In this document: piece by piece, positions 11,111-24,462 of the stretch
How positions within the stretch are numbered: the stretch's first letter is position 1
How the letters are laid out: each line of letters starts with the position of its first letter
Origin: Aquatica leii
Lineage: Eukaryota; Arthropoda; Insecta; Coleoptera; Lampyridae
Assembly: GCA_035610365.1 (NCBI GenBank)
Contig: CM069436.1
Location: 6,128,937 to 6,192,936 of the forward strand
DNA: 64,000 nucleotides
Direction of reading: 5' to 3'
Notes under the pieces: generated by a model
The model's database searches: none
What the model saw: the letters and a program-made list of their open reading frames with translations, nothing else
What the model was told of the DNA's origin: nothing
Position numbers and translations under genes: made by a program

Positions 11111-12599
11111 CTTTAGCTTTTTCACATTTTTCTTACATAATCAGTTCTGTTCTTTCTTTTCTTTATTTCCCTTCATATTTTAAGTTTTTCTAAAATCCTT
11201 TTTGTTTTCTTTTTTCTACGCTTGTTTTTCTAAAATCTTTTTTGTTTTCCTTTTTCTTTAATTTTTATTTTAAGAATTTTTAAAATAAACTTTCATCAAT
11301 TTATTAACAGAACAGAAGTTTTCTTCATTTTTCTTTTTTTAATTTATTCACTTTAATTCAACAAAGCTAATTGCAATATTGAAGTTTTTCATTTCTTAAA
11401 TGTTTCTTCGCCTTTTTCTGCTTTTATAAAACAAGTTTCTTCTAAATTTATTTAAAAATTGCGATCGTTAACTTTTTCACATTTTTCCTACATAATCAGT
11501 TATCTTCTTTCTTTTCCTTCCTATCTTAAGTTTTCCTAAAACTTATTTTGTTTTCTTTTTTCGTTATTTTTTGTTTCAGATTTGTTAAAATAAAGTTTGA
11601 TTAACTGATTAATAAAGCAAAAGTTTTTTTTACTTTCCTTTTTTCAATTTCTTCACATCAATTTGACAGCCAACAAAACTAATTCTGTTATTTATTTTCT
11701 TCATTTCTTAAATGTTTCTTCATCTCTTATTTTAGGCTCTACAAAATAAACTTCTTCAAAATATTTTAAAATTTGCGGTCGTTAGCTACTTGTTTTTTTT
11801 CAGATTTTTCTTACATAACTAGTTCTCTTTTTTTTCATTTTTCTTCATATCTTAAGTTTTTCTAAAATCTTTGTTGCTTTTCTTTTTCTTTTTAGTTTTC
11901 TTAAAATAAACTTCAATCAGTTAACAGAACAGGAGTTTTCTTCACTTTCCTTTTTTCAATTTCTTTACTTCAACTCGACAGTCAACAAAACGAATTCTGT
12001 TAATTTTTTCATTTCTTAAATGTTTCTTCGTCTCCTTCTTCTTTTACAAAATCAGTTTCTTCTAAATTTATTTAAAAACTGCGGTCTTTACCTTTTTTAC
12101 ATTTTTCTTACATAATCAGTTCTCTTCTTTCTTTTCTTTATTTTCCTTCATACCTTAAGTTTTTCTAAAATCCTTCTTTTTGTTTTCTCTTTTCAACGCT
12201 TGTTTTTAGATTTGTTAAAATAAACTTTAATAAACTGATTAACAAAACAGAAATTTTCTTCACTTTCCTTTTCTCAATTTTTTTACTTCAATTTGACTGT
12301 CAACAGAACTAATTTTGTTATTTAATTTCTTCATTTTTTAAATGTGTCTTCACCTTTTATTTTAGGTTTTTCTACAATATAAGTTTCTTCAAGTTTATTT
12401 TAAAATTTGCGGTCTTTTCACTTTTTTTTGTTTTTTCTTACATAACTAGTTCTCTTCTTTTTTTTCACTTTTTTTATCTCAAATTTTTTTAAAATATTTT
12501 TTGTTTTTCTTTTTCTTCAACTTTTGTTTTAAGATTTCTTAAAATAAACATTAATGAATTTATCAAACAGAAGTTTTCTTCACTTCTCCTTTTCCAATT

Positions 12600-15110
12600 T
12601 CTTCATTTTATCTTGACAGTCAAGAGAGTAGTTCTGTTATTTAATTTTTACATTTCTTAAATGTTTCCTCGCCTTCTTCTTCTTTTATAAACTAAGTTTC
12701 TTTTAAATTTATTTAAAAATCGCGGTCCTTAGCTTTTTCTCATTTTTCTTACATATTCAGTTCTCTTCTTTTTATTCTTTATTTTCCTTCATATCTTAAG
12801 TTTCTCTAAAGTTTTTTTTGTTTTTCTTTTTCTTTGTTATATGTTTTCAGAACAGAACAGAAATTTTCTTCTCTTTTTTTTCAATTTCTGCTCTTCAATT
12901 TAACAGTCAACAGAACTACTACTGTTATTTAATTTGTTCAGTTCTTAAATGTTTCTTTACTTTTATTTATTTTAAGTTCTACCAAACTTGTTCCAGTTCT
13001 CTTCTTTCTTTCTTTATTTTCTTTTATATCTTAAGTTTTTCTAAATTTTTTTTTCAATTATTGTTTTAGATTTTTTTAAATAAAGTTTGATCAATTGATG
13101 AACAGAACAGAAGTTTTCTTCCCTTTTCTTTTTTCAATTTCTTTACTTCAACTCGACAGTCAACAAAACGAATTCTGTTAATTTTTTCATTTCTTAAATG
13201 TTTCTTCGTCTCCTTCTTCTTTTACAAAATCAGTTTCTTCTAAATTTATTTAAAAACTGCGGTCTTTACCTTTTTTACATTTTTCTTACATAATCAGTTC
13301 TCTTCTTTCTTTTCTTTATTTTCCTTCATATTTTAAGTTTTTCTATAATCCTTCTTTTTGTTTTCCCTTTTCTACGCTTGTTGTTTTCAGATTTGTTAAA
13401 ATAACCTTTAATAAACTGATTAACAGAACAAACATTTTCTTCACTTTCCTTTTGTCAATTTCTTCACTTCAATTTGACAATCAACAAAACTAATTTTGTT
13501 ATTTAATTTCTTCATTTTTTAAATGTGTCTACCTTTTATTTTAGGTTTTTCTACAAAATAAGCTTCTTCAAATTTATTTTAAAATTTGCGGTCTTAGTTT
13601 TTTACTTTTTTCAGATATCTCTTCTTTTTTTTTCATTTTTCTTTAATCTCAAGTTTTTCTAAAATATTTTTTGTTTTTCTTTTTCTTCAACTTTTGTTTT
13701 AAGATTCCTTAAAATAAACATTAATGAACTTATCAAACAGAAGTTTTCTTCACTTTCCCTTTTCCAATTTCTTCATTTTAATTTGACAGTCAATTTATTT
13801 ATTTAATTTTTTCATTTTTTAAATGTTTCCTCGCTTTCTTCTTCTTTTATAAACTACGTTTCTTTTAAATTTGTTTAAAATTTGCGGTCGTTAGCTTTTT
13901 CACATTTTTCCTAAATAATCAGTTCTCTTGTTTTTATTCTTTATTTTCTTTCATATCTTAAGTTTTTCTAAAATCTTTTTCGTTGTTAGATATTTTCAGA
14001 ACAGAACGGAAATTTTCTTCACTTTTTTTCAATTTTTTTTCTTCAATTTGACAGTCAACAGAACTACTACTGTTATTTAATTTCTTCAGTTCTTAAATGT
14101 TTCTTTACTTTTATTTATTTATTTATTTTAAGTTCTACAAAACTTGTTCCAGTTCTCTTCTTTCTTTCTTTATTTTTTTTTATATCTTAAGTTTTTCTAA
14201 AATCTTTTTTTTTCAATTATTGTTTTAGATTTTTAAAAATGTTTTCTTTACTTCCCTTTTTTCAATTTCTTTGCTTCAATTTGACAGTCAATAAAACTAA
14301 TTTTGTTATTTAATTTCTTCATTTTTTAAATGTGTCTTCACCTTTTATTTTAGGTTTTTCTACAATATAAGTTTCTTCAAATTTATTTTAAAATTTGCGG
14401 TCTTTTCACTTTTTTTTGTTTTTTCTTACATAACTAGTTCTCTTCTTTTTTTTCAGTTTTTTTTATGTCAAATTTTTTTAAAATATATTTTGTTTTTCTT
14501 TTTCTTCAACTTTTGTTTTAAGATTTCTTAAAATAAACATTAATGAATTTATCAAACAGAAGTTTTCTTCACTTTTCCTTTTCCAATTTCTTCATTTTAT
14601 CTTGACAGTCAAGAGAGTAGTTCTGTTATTTAATTTTTACATTTCTTAAATGTTTCCTCGCCTTCTTCTTCTTTTATAAACTAAGTTTCTTTTAAATTTA
14701 TTTAAAAATCGCGGTCCTTAGCTTTTTCTCATTTTTCCTACATATTCAGTTCTCTTCTTTTTATTCTTTATTTTCCTTCATATCTTAAGTTTTTCTAAAT
14801 TTTTTTTTGTTTTTGTTTTTCTTTGTTATATGTTTTCAGAACAGAACAGAAATTTTCTTCTCCTTTTTTTTCAATTTTTTCTCTTCAATTTGACAGTCAA
14901 CAGAACTACTACTGTTATTTAATTTGTTCAGTTCTTAAATGTTTCTTTACTTTTATTTATTTTAAGTTCTACAAAACTTGTTCCAGTTCTCTTCTTTCTT
15001 TCTTTATTTTCTTTTACATCTTAAGTTTTTCTAAATTTTTTTTTCAATTATTGTTTTAGATTTTTTTAAATAAAGTTTAATCAATTGATGAACAGAACAG
15101 AAGTTTTCTT
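12600..15110 (+). repeat. about 1990-bp higher-order repeat
   Basis: The stretch starting GACAGTCAAGAGAGTAG at 12615 recurs at 14605, and the block ACAGTCAACAGAACTACTAC at 12903 recurs at 14893. Both offsets are 1990 bp, and nearly identical sequence runs for several hundred bases around them, so a unit of about six monomers was duplicated recently. Confidence 0.75.
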
Positions 15111-15119
15111 TATTTCCCT

Positions 15120-16560
15120 TTTTTCAATTTCTTTACTTCAACTCGACAGTCAACAAAACTAATTCTGTTAATTTTTTCATTTCTTAAATGTTTCTTCGTC
15201 TCCTTCTTCTTTTACAAAATCAGTTTCTTCTAAACTTATTTAAAAACTGCGGTCTTTAGCTTTTTCACATTTTTCTTACATTCTCTTTTTTCTTTTCTTT
15301 ATTTTCCTTCATATTTTAAGTTTTTCTGAAATCCTTCTTTTTGTTTTCTCTTTTCTACGCTTGTTGTTTTCAGATTTGTTAAAATAAACTTTAATAAACT
15401 GATTAACAGAACAGAAATGTTCTTCACTTTCCTTTGGCAATTTCTTCACTTCAATTTGACAGTCAATAAAACTAATTTTGTTATTTAATTTCTTCATTTT
15501 TTAAATGTGTCTTCACCTTTTATTTTAGGTTTTTCTACAAAATAAGCTTCTTCAAATTTATTTTAAAATTTGCGGTCTTAGCTTTTTACTTTTTTCAGAT
15601 TTTTCTTACATAACTAGTTCTCTTCTTTTGTTTTCATTTTTCTTTAATCTCAAGTTTTTATAAAATATTTTTTGTTTTTGTTTTTCTTCAACTTTTGTCT
15701 TAAGATTTCTTGAAATAAACATTATTGAATTTATCAAACAGAAGTTTTCTTCACTTTTTTTTTCCAATTTCTTCATTTTATTTTGACAGTCAATAGAGTA
15801 GTTCTGTTATTTAATTTTTTCATTTTTAAATGTTTCCTCGCCTTCTTCTTCTTTTATAAATTAAGGTTCTTTTAAATTTATTTAAAAATTGCGGTCGTTA
15901 GCTTTTTCACATTTTTCCTACATAGTCAGTTCTCTTCTTTTTATTCTTTATTTTCCTTCATATCTTAAGTTTTTCTAAAATCTTTTTTTTTCAATTATTG
16001 TTTTAGAATTTTTAAAATAAAGTTTGATCAATTGATGAACAGAACAAAAGTTTTCTTTACTTCCCTTTTTTCAATTTCTTTACTTCAACTCGACAGTCAA
16101 CAAAACTAATTCTGTTAATTTTTTCATTTCTTAAATGTTTCTTCGTCTCCTTCTTCTTTTACAAAATCAGTTTCTTCTAAATTTATTTAAAAACTGCGGT
16201 CTTTAGCTTTTTCACATTTTTCTTACATAATCAGCTCTCTTCTTTCTTTTCTTTATTTTCCTTCATATTTTAAGTTTTTCTGAAATCCTTCTTTTTGTTT
16301 TCTCTTTTCTACGCTTGTTGTTTTCAGATTTGTTAAAATAAACTTTAATAAACTGATTAACAGAACAGAAATGTTCTTCACTTTCCTTTGGCAATTGCTT
16401 CACTTCAATTTGACAGTCAATAAAACTAATTTTGTTATTTAATTTCTTCATTTTTTAAATGTGTCTTCACTTTATATTTTAGGTTTTTCTACAAAATAAG
16501 CTTCTTCAAATTTATTTTAAAATTTGCGGTCTTAGCTTTTTACTTTTTTTAGATTTTTCT
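15120..16560 (+). repeat. 954-bp (trimeric) higher-order repeat
   Basis: The segment at 15309-15497 recurs at 16263-16451 almost unchanged, an offset of 954 bp or three monomers. Flanking sequence on both sides follows the same offset. Confidence 0.75.
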
Positions 16561-19500
16561 TACATAACTAGTTCTTTTCTTTTTTTCATTTTTCTTTATA
16601 TCTGAAGTTTTTCTAAAATATTTTTTGTTTTTCTTTTTCTGCAATTTGACAGTCAGCAAAACTAATTTTGTTATTAAATTTCTTCATTTCTTAAATGTTC
16701 TTTACTTTTTATTTTAGGTTCTTTTACAAAATAAGCTTATTGAAATTTATTTTAAAATTTGCGGTCGTTAACTTCTTACTTTCTTTCAGATTTTTGTTAC
16801 ATAACTAGTTCTCTTTTTTTTATTTTTCTTTATATCTTAAGTTTTTCTAAAATCTTTTTTTGTTTTCCATTCTCTTTACTTTTTGTTTTTAGTTCTCTTA
16901 AAATAAACTTTTATCAATTTATTAACAGAACAGAAGTTGTCTTCACTTTTCAATTTGATAGTCAACAAAACCAATTCTGTTAATACATCTTTTTTTTCAT
17001 TTCTTAAATGCTTCTTGGTCTTCTTTTAAAAAATATGTCTCTTCTAATTCTATTTAAAAATTTAGGTCGTTAACTTTTAAGTTTTTTTTAACATTTTTCT
17101 TACATAATCATTAGTCTTCTTTTTTTTTATTTGCCTTCATATCTTAAGTTTTTCTAATTTTTTTTTGTTTTTGTCTTCACTTTTTGTTTTAAGATTTCTT
17201 GAAATAAACTGATCAAATGATTAAAAGAACAGAATTTTTTTTCACTTTCTTAAGTTAAATTTGACAGTCAACAAAACTAATTCTGTTATTTAATTTTTTC
17301 ATTTCTCAAATGTTTCTTCGCCTTTTATTTTAGGTTCTTCTACAAAATAAAATTTATTTTAAAATTGCGGTTGTTAGCTTTTTCACATTTTTCTTACATA
17401 ATCAGTTCTCTTCTTTCTTTCCTTTATTTTTCTTCATATCTTAAGTTTTCTTAAACTTCCTTTCATTTTCCTTTTTCATTATTTTTCGTTTTCAGATTTG
17501 TTAAAATAAATTTTAATCAATTGATTAACAGAACAGAAGCTTTGTTCACTTTCCTTCTTTCAATTTCTTCACTTCAATTTGACAGTCGACAAAACTAATT
17601 TTGTTAATTTATTTCTTAAATGTAGCTTCATCTTTTATTTTAGATTCTTCTACGAAATAAACTTCTTCAAATTTATTTAAAAAATTGCGGTCGTTAGTTT
17701 TTTACCTTTCTCACACTTTTCTTACATAACTAGTTCTATTCTTTTTTTTCAATTTTCTTCATATCTTAAGTTTTTCTAAAATCTTTTATTGTTTTTCTAT
17801 TTTTTCAGTTTTGGTTTTAATATATCTTAAAATAAACTGATTAACAGAACATAATTTTTCGTCATTTTTTTTCCAATTTCTTCACTTCTTCATTTCTTAA
17901 ATATTTGTTTACCTTTTATTTAAAATTCTTCTACAGAATAAACCTTTTCAAATTAATTGAAAAATTGTGGTCGTTAGTTTCTTCGCATTTTTCTGACATA
18001 ACCAGTTCTCTTCTTTCTTTTCTTTATTTTGTTTTTATGTCTTAAGTTTTTTTAAAACTTTGTTTTTGCCTTTACTTTTTGTTTTAGAATTTCTTAAAAG
18101 AAACTTTGATCAATTGATTAGCAGAACAGAAGATTTTTTCATTTTTTTTTCAGTTTCTTCACTTCAATTTGACAGTCAACAAAATTAAATTTGTTATTAT
18201 ACTTCTTAAATGTATTTTCATCTTTTACTTTAGGTTTCCTACAAAATAAACTTCTTCAAATTTATTTTAAAAATTGCGGTCGTTAGATTTTTATTTTCTT
18301 TCACATTTTTCTTGCATAACCAGTTTTCTTCTTTTTTTTTCTTCATTTTAACAGTCAACAAAACTACATCCGTTATTTAATTTTTTAAATGTTTCTTCGT
18401 CTTCTTCTTCTTTTACAAAATAAGTTACTTCTAAATTTATTTAAAAAGTGCGGGCGTAGTTTTTTCACATTTTTCTTACATAATCAGTTCTTTCTTTTCT
18501 TAATTTTTTTTATATCTTAAGTTTTTCTAAAACATTTTCTTGTTTTTCTTTATTTTGTGTTTTCAGATTTGTTAAAATAAATTTTAACCTATTGATTAAC
18601 AGAACAGAAGCTTTCTTCACTTTCCCTCTTTCAATTCCTTCACTTCAATTTGGCAGTCGACAAAACTAATTTTGTTAATTCATTTCTTAAATGTAGCTTC
18701 ACCTTTTATTTTAGATTCTTCTACAAAATAAACTTCTTCAAATTTATTTTAAAAATTGCGGTATATTTTTTCAGTTCGTTTTAAGATATCTTAAAATAAA
18801 CTGATTAACAGAACAGAACTTTTCGTCATTTTTTTTTCAATTTCTTCACTTCTTCATTTCTTAAATATTTTTTTACTTTTTAGTTAAAGTTCTTCTACAG
18901 AATATAAACTTTTTCAAATTAGTTGAAAAATTGAGGTCGTTAGTTTTTTTTGCATTTTTCTTACATAACTAGTTCTCTTCTTTCTTTTCTTGATTTTGTT
19001 TTTTAAAACTTTCTTTGTTTGTTTTTGCTTTTACTTTTTGTTTTAGAATTTCTTAAAAGAAGCTTTGATCAATTGATTAACAAAACAGAAGTTTTTTAAA
19101 TTCTCCTTTTTTCAGTTTCTTCACTTCAATTTGACAGTCAACAAAATTAAATTTGTTATTTAACTTCTTAAATGTATTTTCATCTTTTATTTTAGGTTTT
19201 CAACAAAATAAACTTCTTCAAATTTATTTTAAAAATTGCGGTTGTTAGATTTTTATTTTCTTTCACATTTTTCTTACATAACCAGTTTTCTTTTTTTTTC
19301 TTCATATCTTAAGTTTTTTAAGTTTTTCTAATATTTTTTTTTAGTAGTTTTCTTTACTTCCCTTTTTTTCATTTTTTACTTCAATTTGACAGTCAACAAA
19401 ACTAATTTTGTTATTTAATTTCTTAAATGTATCTTCACTTTTTATTTTAGGTTCTTCTACAAGTTTTCTGAAATTTACTTTAAAATTTGCGGTCGTTAGC

Positions 19501-22500
19501 TTCATACTTTATTTCAGATTTTTCTTACATAACCAGTTCTTTTCAGTTTTTCTACAATCTTTTTTGTTTTTCTTTTTCGTTACTTTTTGTTTTTAGTTTT
19601 CTTAAAATAAACTTTTATCAATTTATTAACAAAACAGAAGTTTTCTTCACTTTTCAATTTCTTCACTTTAATTTGACAATCAACAAAACCAATTCTGGTA
19701 ATACATCTTTTTTTTCATTTCTTAAATGTTTCTTTGCCTTCTTTTACAAAATAAGTCTTCTAATTCTATTTAATAATTGAGATCGTAAACTTTTAAGTTT
19801 TTTTTACACTTTTTTTTACATAATCAGTACTCTTTTTTCTTTTCTTTATTTGCCTTCATATCTTAAGTTTTTCTAAATTTTTGTTTGTTTTTGTCTTCAC
19901 TTTTTGTTCTAAGATTTCTTGAAATAAACTGATCAAATTATTAAAAGAACAGAATTTTTCTTCACTTTCTTCAGTTCAATTTGAGAGCCAACAAAACTAA
20001 TTTTGTTATTTAATTTTTTCATTTTTTAAATGTTTCTTCGCCTTTTATTATAGGTTCTTCTACAAAATAAAAATTATTTTAAAATTGTGGTTGTTAGCTT
20101 TTTTACATTTTTTTTATATCTCAAGTTTTTCTAAAATATTTTTTTCTTCAACTTTTGTTTTAAGGTTTTTTGAAATAAACATTAATAAATTTGTTAACAG
20201 AACAGAAGTTTTCTTTACTTTAATTTTTCCAATTTTTTCATTTTAATTTGACAGTCAATAGAGTTTTTCTGTTATTTATTTTTTTCATTTCCTAAATTAT
20301 TCCTCGCCTTCGTCTTTTGTAAAATAAATTTTTTTCTAAATTTATTTAAAAATTGCGGTCGTTAGCTTTTTCACATATTTTTCTATATAATCAGTTCTCT
20401 TCTTTCTATTCTTTATTTTTCTTCATATCTTAAGTTTTTCTAAAATCTTTTTTTGTTTTTGTTTTTCTTTATTATATGTTTTTAGAACAGAACAGAAATT
20501 TTCTTTACTTTTTCTTTTCAATTTTTTCTCTTCAATTTGACAGTCAACAAAACTGCTACTGTTATTTAATTTCTTCATTTCTTAAATGTTTCTTTACTTT
20601 TTATTTTAAGTTCTACAAAATAAACTTCTTCAGATTTATTTTAAAAATTGCGTTCGTTAACTTTCTACTTGTTTTTAAACTTTTTTCTTACATAACCCGT
20701 TCTCTTCTTTCTTTCTTTATTATCTTTCATATCTTAAGTTCTTCCAAAACCTTTTTTTTAATTTATTGTTTTAGATTTCTTAAAATAAAGTTTGATCAAT
20801 TGATGAACAGAACAGAAGCTTTCTTTGCTTTCCTTTTTTCTTTTCCGTCCCTTCAATTTGACAGTCAAAAAAACTAATTTTGTTATTTAATTTCTTAAAT
20901 GTTTTGTCACTTTTTGTTTTAGGTTCTTCTAAAAAATAAGCTTGTTCAAATTTATTTTAAAAATTGCAGTCGTTAGCTTTTTACTTTTTTTTACATTTTT
21001 CTTACATAACCAGTTCTCTTCTTTTTTTTTCATTATTCTTTATATCTCAAGTTTTTCTAAAATCTTTTTTGTTTTCCTTTTTCTTCAATTTTTATTTTAA
21101 GATTTTTTAAAATAAACTTTCATCAGTGTATTAACAGAACAGAACCTTTCTTTACTTTTCTTTCTTTAATTTATTCACTTTAATTCAACAAAGCTAATTG
21201 TGATATTTAATTTCTTAAGTTTCTTCGCCTTTTTCTGCTTTTATAAAATAAAGTGTCTTCTAAATTTATTTAAAAATTTTGATCGTTAACTTTTTTACAT
21301 TTTTCTTACATAATCAGTTGTCTTCTTTCTTTTTTTTCATATCTTAAGTTTTTCTAAATCTGTTTTTTGCGTTATTTTTTTGTTTTCAGATTTGTTAAAA
21401 TAAAGTTTGATTAATTGATTAATAAAACACAAGTTTTCTTTACTTTCCTTTTTTCAATTTCTTCACATCAATTTGACAGTCAACAAAACTAATTCTGTTT
21501 TTTATTTTCCTCATTTCTTAAATGTTTATTCATCTTTTATTTTAGGTTCTACAAAATAAACTTCTTCTAATTTATTTTAAAATTTGCGGTCGTTAGCTTT
21601 TTACTTTCTTTACAATTTTCTTACATAACCAGTTCTCTTCTTTTTTTTTCATTTCTCTTTATATCTCAAATCTAAGATTTTTGAAAATATACTTTCATCA
21701 GTTTATTAACAGAACAGAAGTTTTCTTCACTTTTCTTTTTTTAATTTATTCACTTTAATTCAACAAAGCTTATTGCGATATTTAATTTTTTTATTTCTTA
21801 AATGTTTTTTCGTCTTTTTCTGCTTTTATAAAATAAGTTTCTTCTAAATTTATTGAAAAATTGCGATCGTTACCTTTTTCACATTTTTCCTACATAATCA
21901 GTTGTCTTCTTTCTTTTCCTTCATATCTTAAGTTTTTCTTGTCTTCTTTTTTCGTTATTTTTTGTTTTCAGATTTGTTAAAATAAAGTTTGATTAATTGA
22001 TCAATAGAACAGAAGTTTTCTTTACTTTCTTTTTTTCACATCAATTTGACAGTCAACAAAACGAATTCCCTTATTTAATTTCTTCATTTCTTAAATGTTC
22101 CTTTATCTTTTATTTTAGGTTCTTCTATAAAATAAACTATTTCAAATTTAGTTTAAAAATTGCGGTCGTTAGTTTTTTCGCATTTTTGTTACATAACCAG
22201 TTCTCTTCTTTCTTTTCTTTATTTTATTTTTCATATCTGAAACTTTACTAAAATTTTGTTTGATTGCCTTTACTTTTTGTTTTAGAATTTGTTAATAGAC
22301 GTTTTGATCAATTGATTAACAGAACAGAAGTTTTCTTCACTTCTCTTTCTTCAATTTCTTCACTGCAATTTGACAGTCAATAAAACCAATTTTTGTTATT
22401 TAATTTCTTCATTTCTTAAATGTTTCTTTACTTTTTATTTTAGGTTCTTCTACAAAATAGGCTTCAAATTTATTTTAAAATTTGCGGTCGTTAGCTTCTT

Positions 22501-23394
22501 ACTTTCTTTCGATTTTTCTTACAAAACCAGTTCTCATTTTTTTAAATTTTTTTTCATATCTTAAGTTTTTCTGAAATCTTTTTTTATTTTCCATTTTCTT
22601 TACTTTTTGTTTCTAGTTTTCTTAAAATGAACTTTTATCGATTTATTAACAGAACAGAAATTTTCTTCATTTTTATATTTGACAGTCAACAAAACCAATT
22701 CTGTTAATACATCTTTTTTTTCATTTCTTAAATGTTTCTTTGCCTTCTTTTACAAAATAAGTCTCTTCTAATTCTATTTAAAAATTGCGGTCGTTAGCCT
22801 TTGAGTTTTTTTTACATTTTTCTTATATAATCAGTACTCTTCTTTCTTTTCTTTATTTGCCTTCATATCTTAAGTTTTCCTAACCTTTTTTTTGTTTTTT
22901 TCTTCACTTTTTGTTTTAAGATTTCTTAAAATAAACTGATCAAATTATTAAAAGAACAGAATTTTTCTTCACTTTCGTCAGTTCAATTTGACAGTCAACA
23001 AAACTAATTCTGTTATTTAATTTTTTCATTTCTCAAATGTTTCTTCGCCTTCTTTTTTTTTCACAAAACAAGTTTCTTCTAATTCTATTTAAAAATTGCG
23101 GTCGTTAGCTTTTAAGATTTTTCACATTTTTTTTACATAATCAGTCCTCTTTTTTCTTTTCTTTATTTGCCATAATATATAGTGTTTCTAAAATATTTTT
23201 ATTTTTATTTTTCTTCACTTTTTGTTTTAAGATTTCTTAAAATAAACTGATCTAATTATCAACAAAACAAAATTTATCTTTACTTTTTTCAATTTCTTCA
23301 CTTCAATTTGACAGTCAACAAAACTATTTCTGTTATTTAATTTCTTCATTTCTTAAATATTTCTTCACTTTTTATTTTAGGTTTTTCTCTGCGA

Positions 23395-24462
23395 CTTGAA
23401 AGTAACAGATGTTTTTTCTGACGGAAATAAAGCTCACGTCACCTTCTTTATCTGACCATAGATACATTCGATTTAACATCGAATCAGACGAGAAACTTGT
23501 AATATATAATAATACCCGAAAAAAACCGACTCCGAGTTATTCAAAGAAACTTTAGCCAGCCAAATCAAAGACTGCAAGATCTAAGCACAAACTTGAACCT
23601 AATGACGAACAGTATTGTTAATTCAATAAAATCCGCATCTGAAGCAAACTGCACAAGAATCTGGTAGAACAGAGAAGCTTGACAAAACAAGATCACGCAC
23701 TTGAAGCCTATTTAACACAGCTAAAAAAAGCGAAGAGTGAAACACATAGAAAACCAGTCCAGATAAAGAGATACTCTTGGAGAAGGCATTGTAGAGACGT
23801 AGAAAACAAACCTACATGTTCTCGTCATCAAAAAACTCTGAGCAAAAACTCTACTAGAAACATCAGTTGTATGCTGATCGACAACGAAAAATTTACAGGC
23901 TCAGTTGAAGGTACCCTGCAGAAACTACTTCAAAAACACTTTTTGGGTTTACCGTTAACTGAAGTTCTTAAACACCAGGATGTAGAAGTACCAAACAAAT
24001 AGTCACCCAAAAAAAAACTGGAACTTGTAGAGTGCATTAAACACTGCCAAAAAATGTTGCTCAAAAGAAGTACTATCAGTGAACCTAACAAAAACGGCAA
24101 TCGTTCTGTGTACCAAACGAATGAAAAAGAATAACATAAAACTACTTACAATGTACGGAGTCTTGATAAGAAAGGTAATCAAATATCTGGAACATACCAG
24201 ATTGGCGAAGGTCATCAAAGTTCTTAATGCAACTAAGCAGATGGTCGGTCACACCGGGACATACAAACCCGGTATATACAACGTGCTGCATAAAAAAAAC
24301 AATCTTAAATATGAAATCCGACTTCACAAAACATTATCATATTTTAAAGAAATTTCAAATGATAATACCGTCAGGAGACGAGTGGACAAGAAACAGTTAT
24401 CCGGGTGCGGTTAAAGAAACTATCTGGTACACAAATAGAGCCAAAAACAACATTTGGTAAGT
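23395..24462 (+). pseudogene. internally deleted Jockey-type LINE relic
   Basis: Fragments of one non-LTR retrotransposon ORF2 follow each other in the right order but different frames. LSDHRYIRF at about 23445-23474 is the end of an APE-type endonuclease. KTDSELFKETLASQIKDCK and, after a gap, a linker with SWRRHCRDVE and KTLSKN lead to the start of reverse transcriptase (about 23530-24000). From about 24070, GHTGTYKPGI looks like the region before RNase H, and IWYTNRAKNN (about 24420-24455) like the start of an RNase H domain, with TD changed to TN. The reverse transcriptase core, including the Asp-Asp box, is deleted. The relic abuts the right edge of the satellite array. Confidence 0.6.

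Larger units (their letters stand above)
9115..23388 (+). repeat. 14.3-kb T-rich satellite array, monomer about 310 bp
   Basis: About 44-46 diverged tandem monomers fill this block without a break. Each unit carries, in order: AACAGAACAGAAGTTTTCTTC, a pyrimidine-rich stretch, a GACAGTCAACAAAACTAATT block, TTCTTAAATGTTTCTTC, a TTTATTTTAGG block, a GCGGTCGTTAGC box, TCTTACATAA(T/C)CAGTTCTC, and a block ending TTAAAATAAACTTT. Spacing between successive boxes is mostly 300-320 bp, with some shortened units around 18270-18950. The plus strand is extremely T-rich and the minus strand A-rich. Local higher-order structure is listed separately. The left edge at about 9115 and right edge at about 23388 are sharp changes in composition. 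I recognise no gene or transposon inside. Phe-rich frames crossing monomers are by-products of the T-rich sequence. Confidence 0.9.

Noticed and set aside
15309..16451. Two nearly identical minus-strand Lys/Glu-rich open frames
   Set aside because: Their identity is due to the 954-bp satellite repeat unit, not to selection on protein.
10200..22564. Many plus-strand Phe/Ser/Leu-rich open frames in the array
   Set aside because: They follow monomer boundaries and come from T-rich codons. They have no conserved start, no motif, and break differently in each monomer.
9555..23110. CENP-B box in the satellite
   Set aside because: The conserved box TTGCGGTCGTTAGC does not match the CENP-B consensus spacing, so only the general analogy is kept.
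9115..23388. CRISPR-like or rDNA-spacer reading of the array
   Set aside because: Units are about 310 bp, diverged throughout and lack short identical repeats with unique spacers; no rRNA sequence is nearby.
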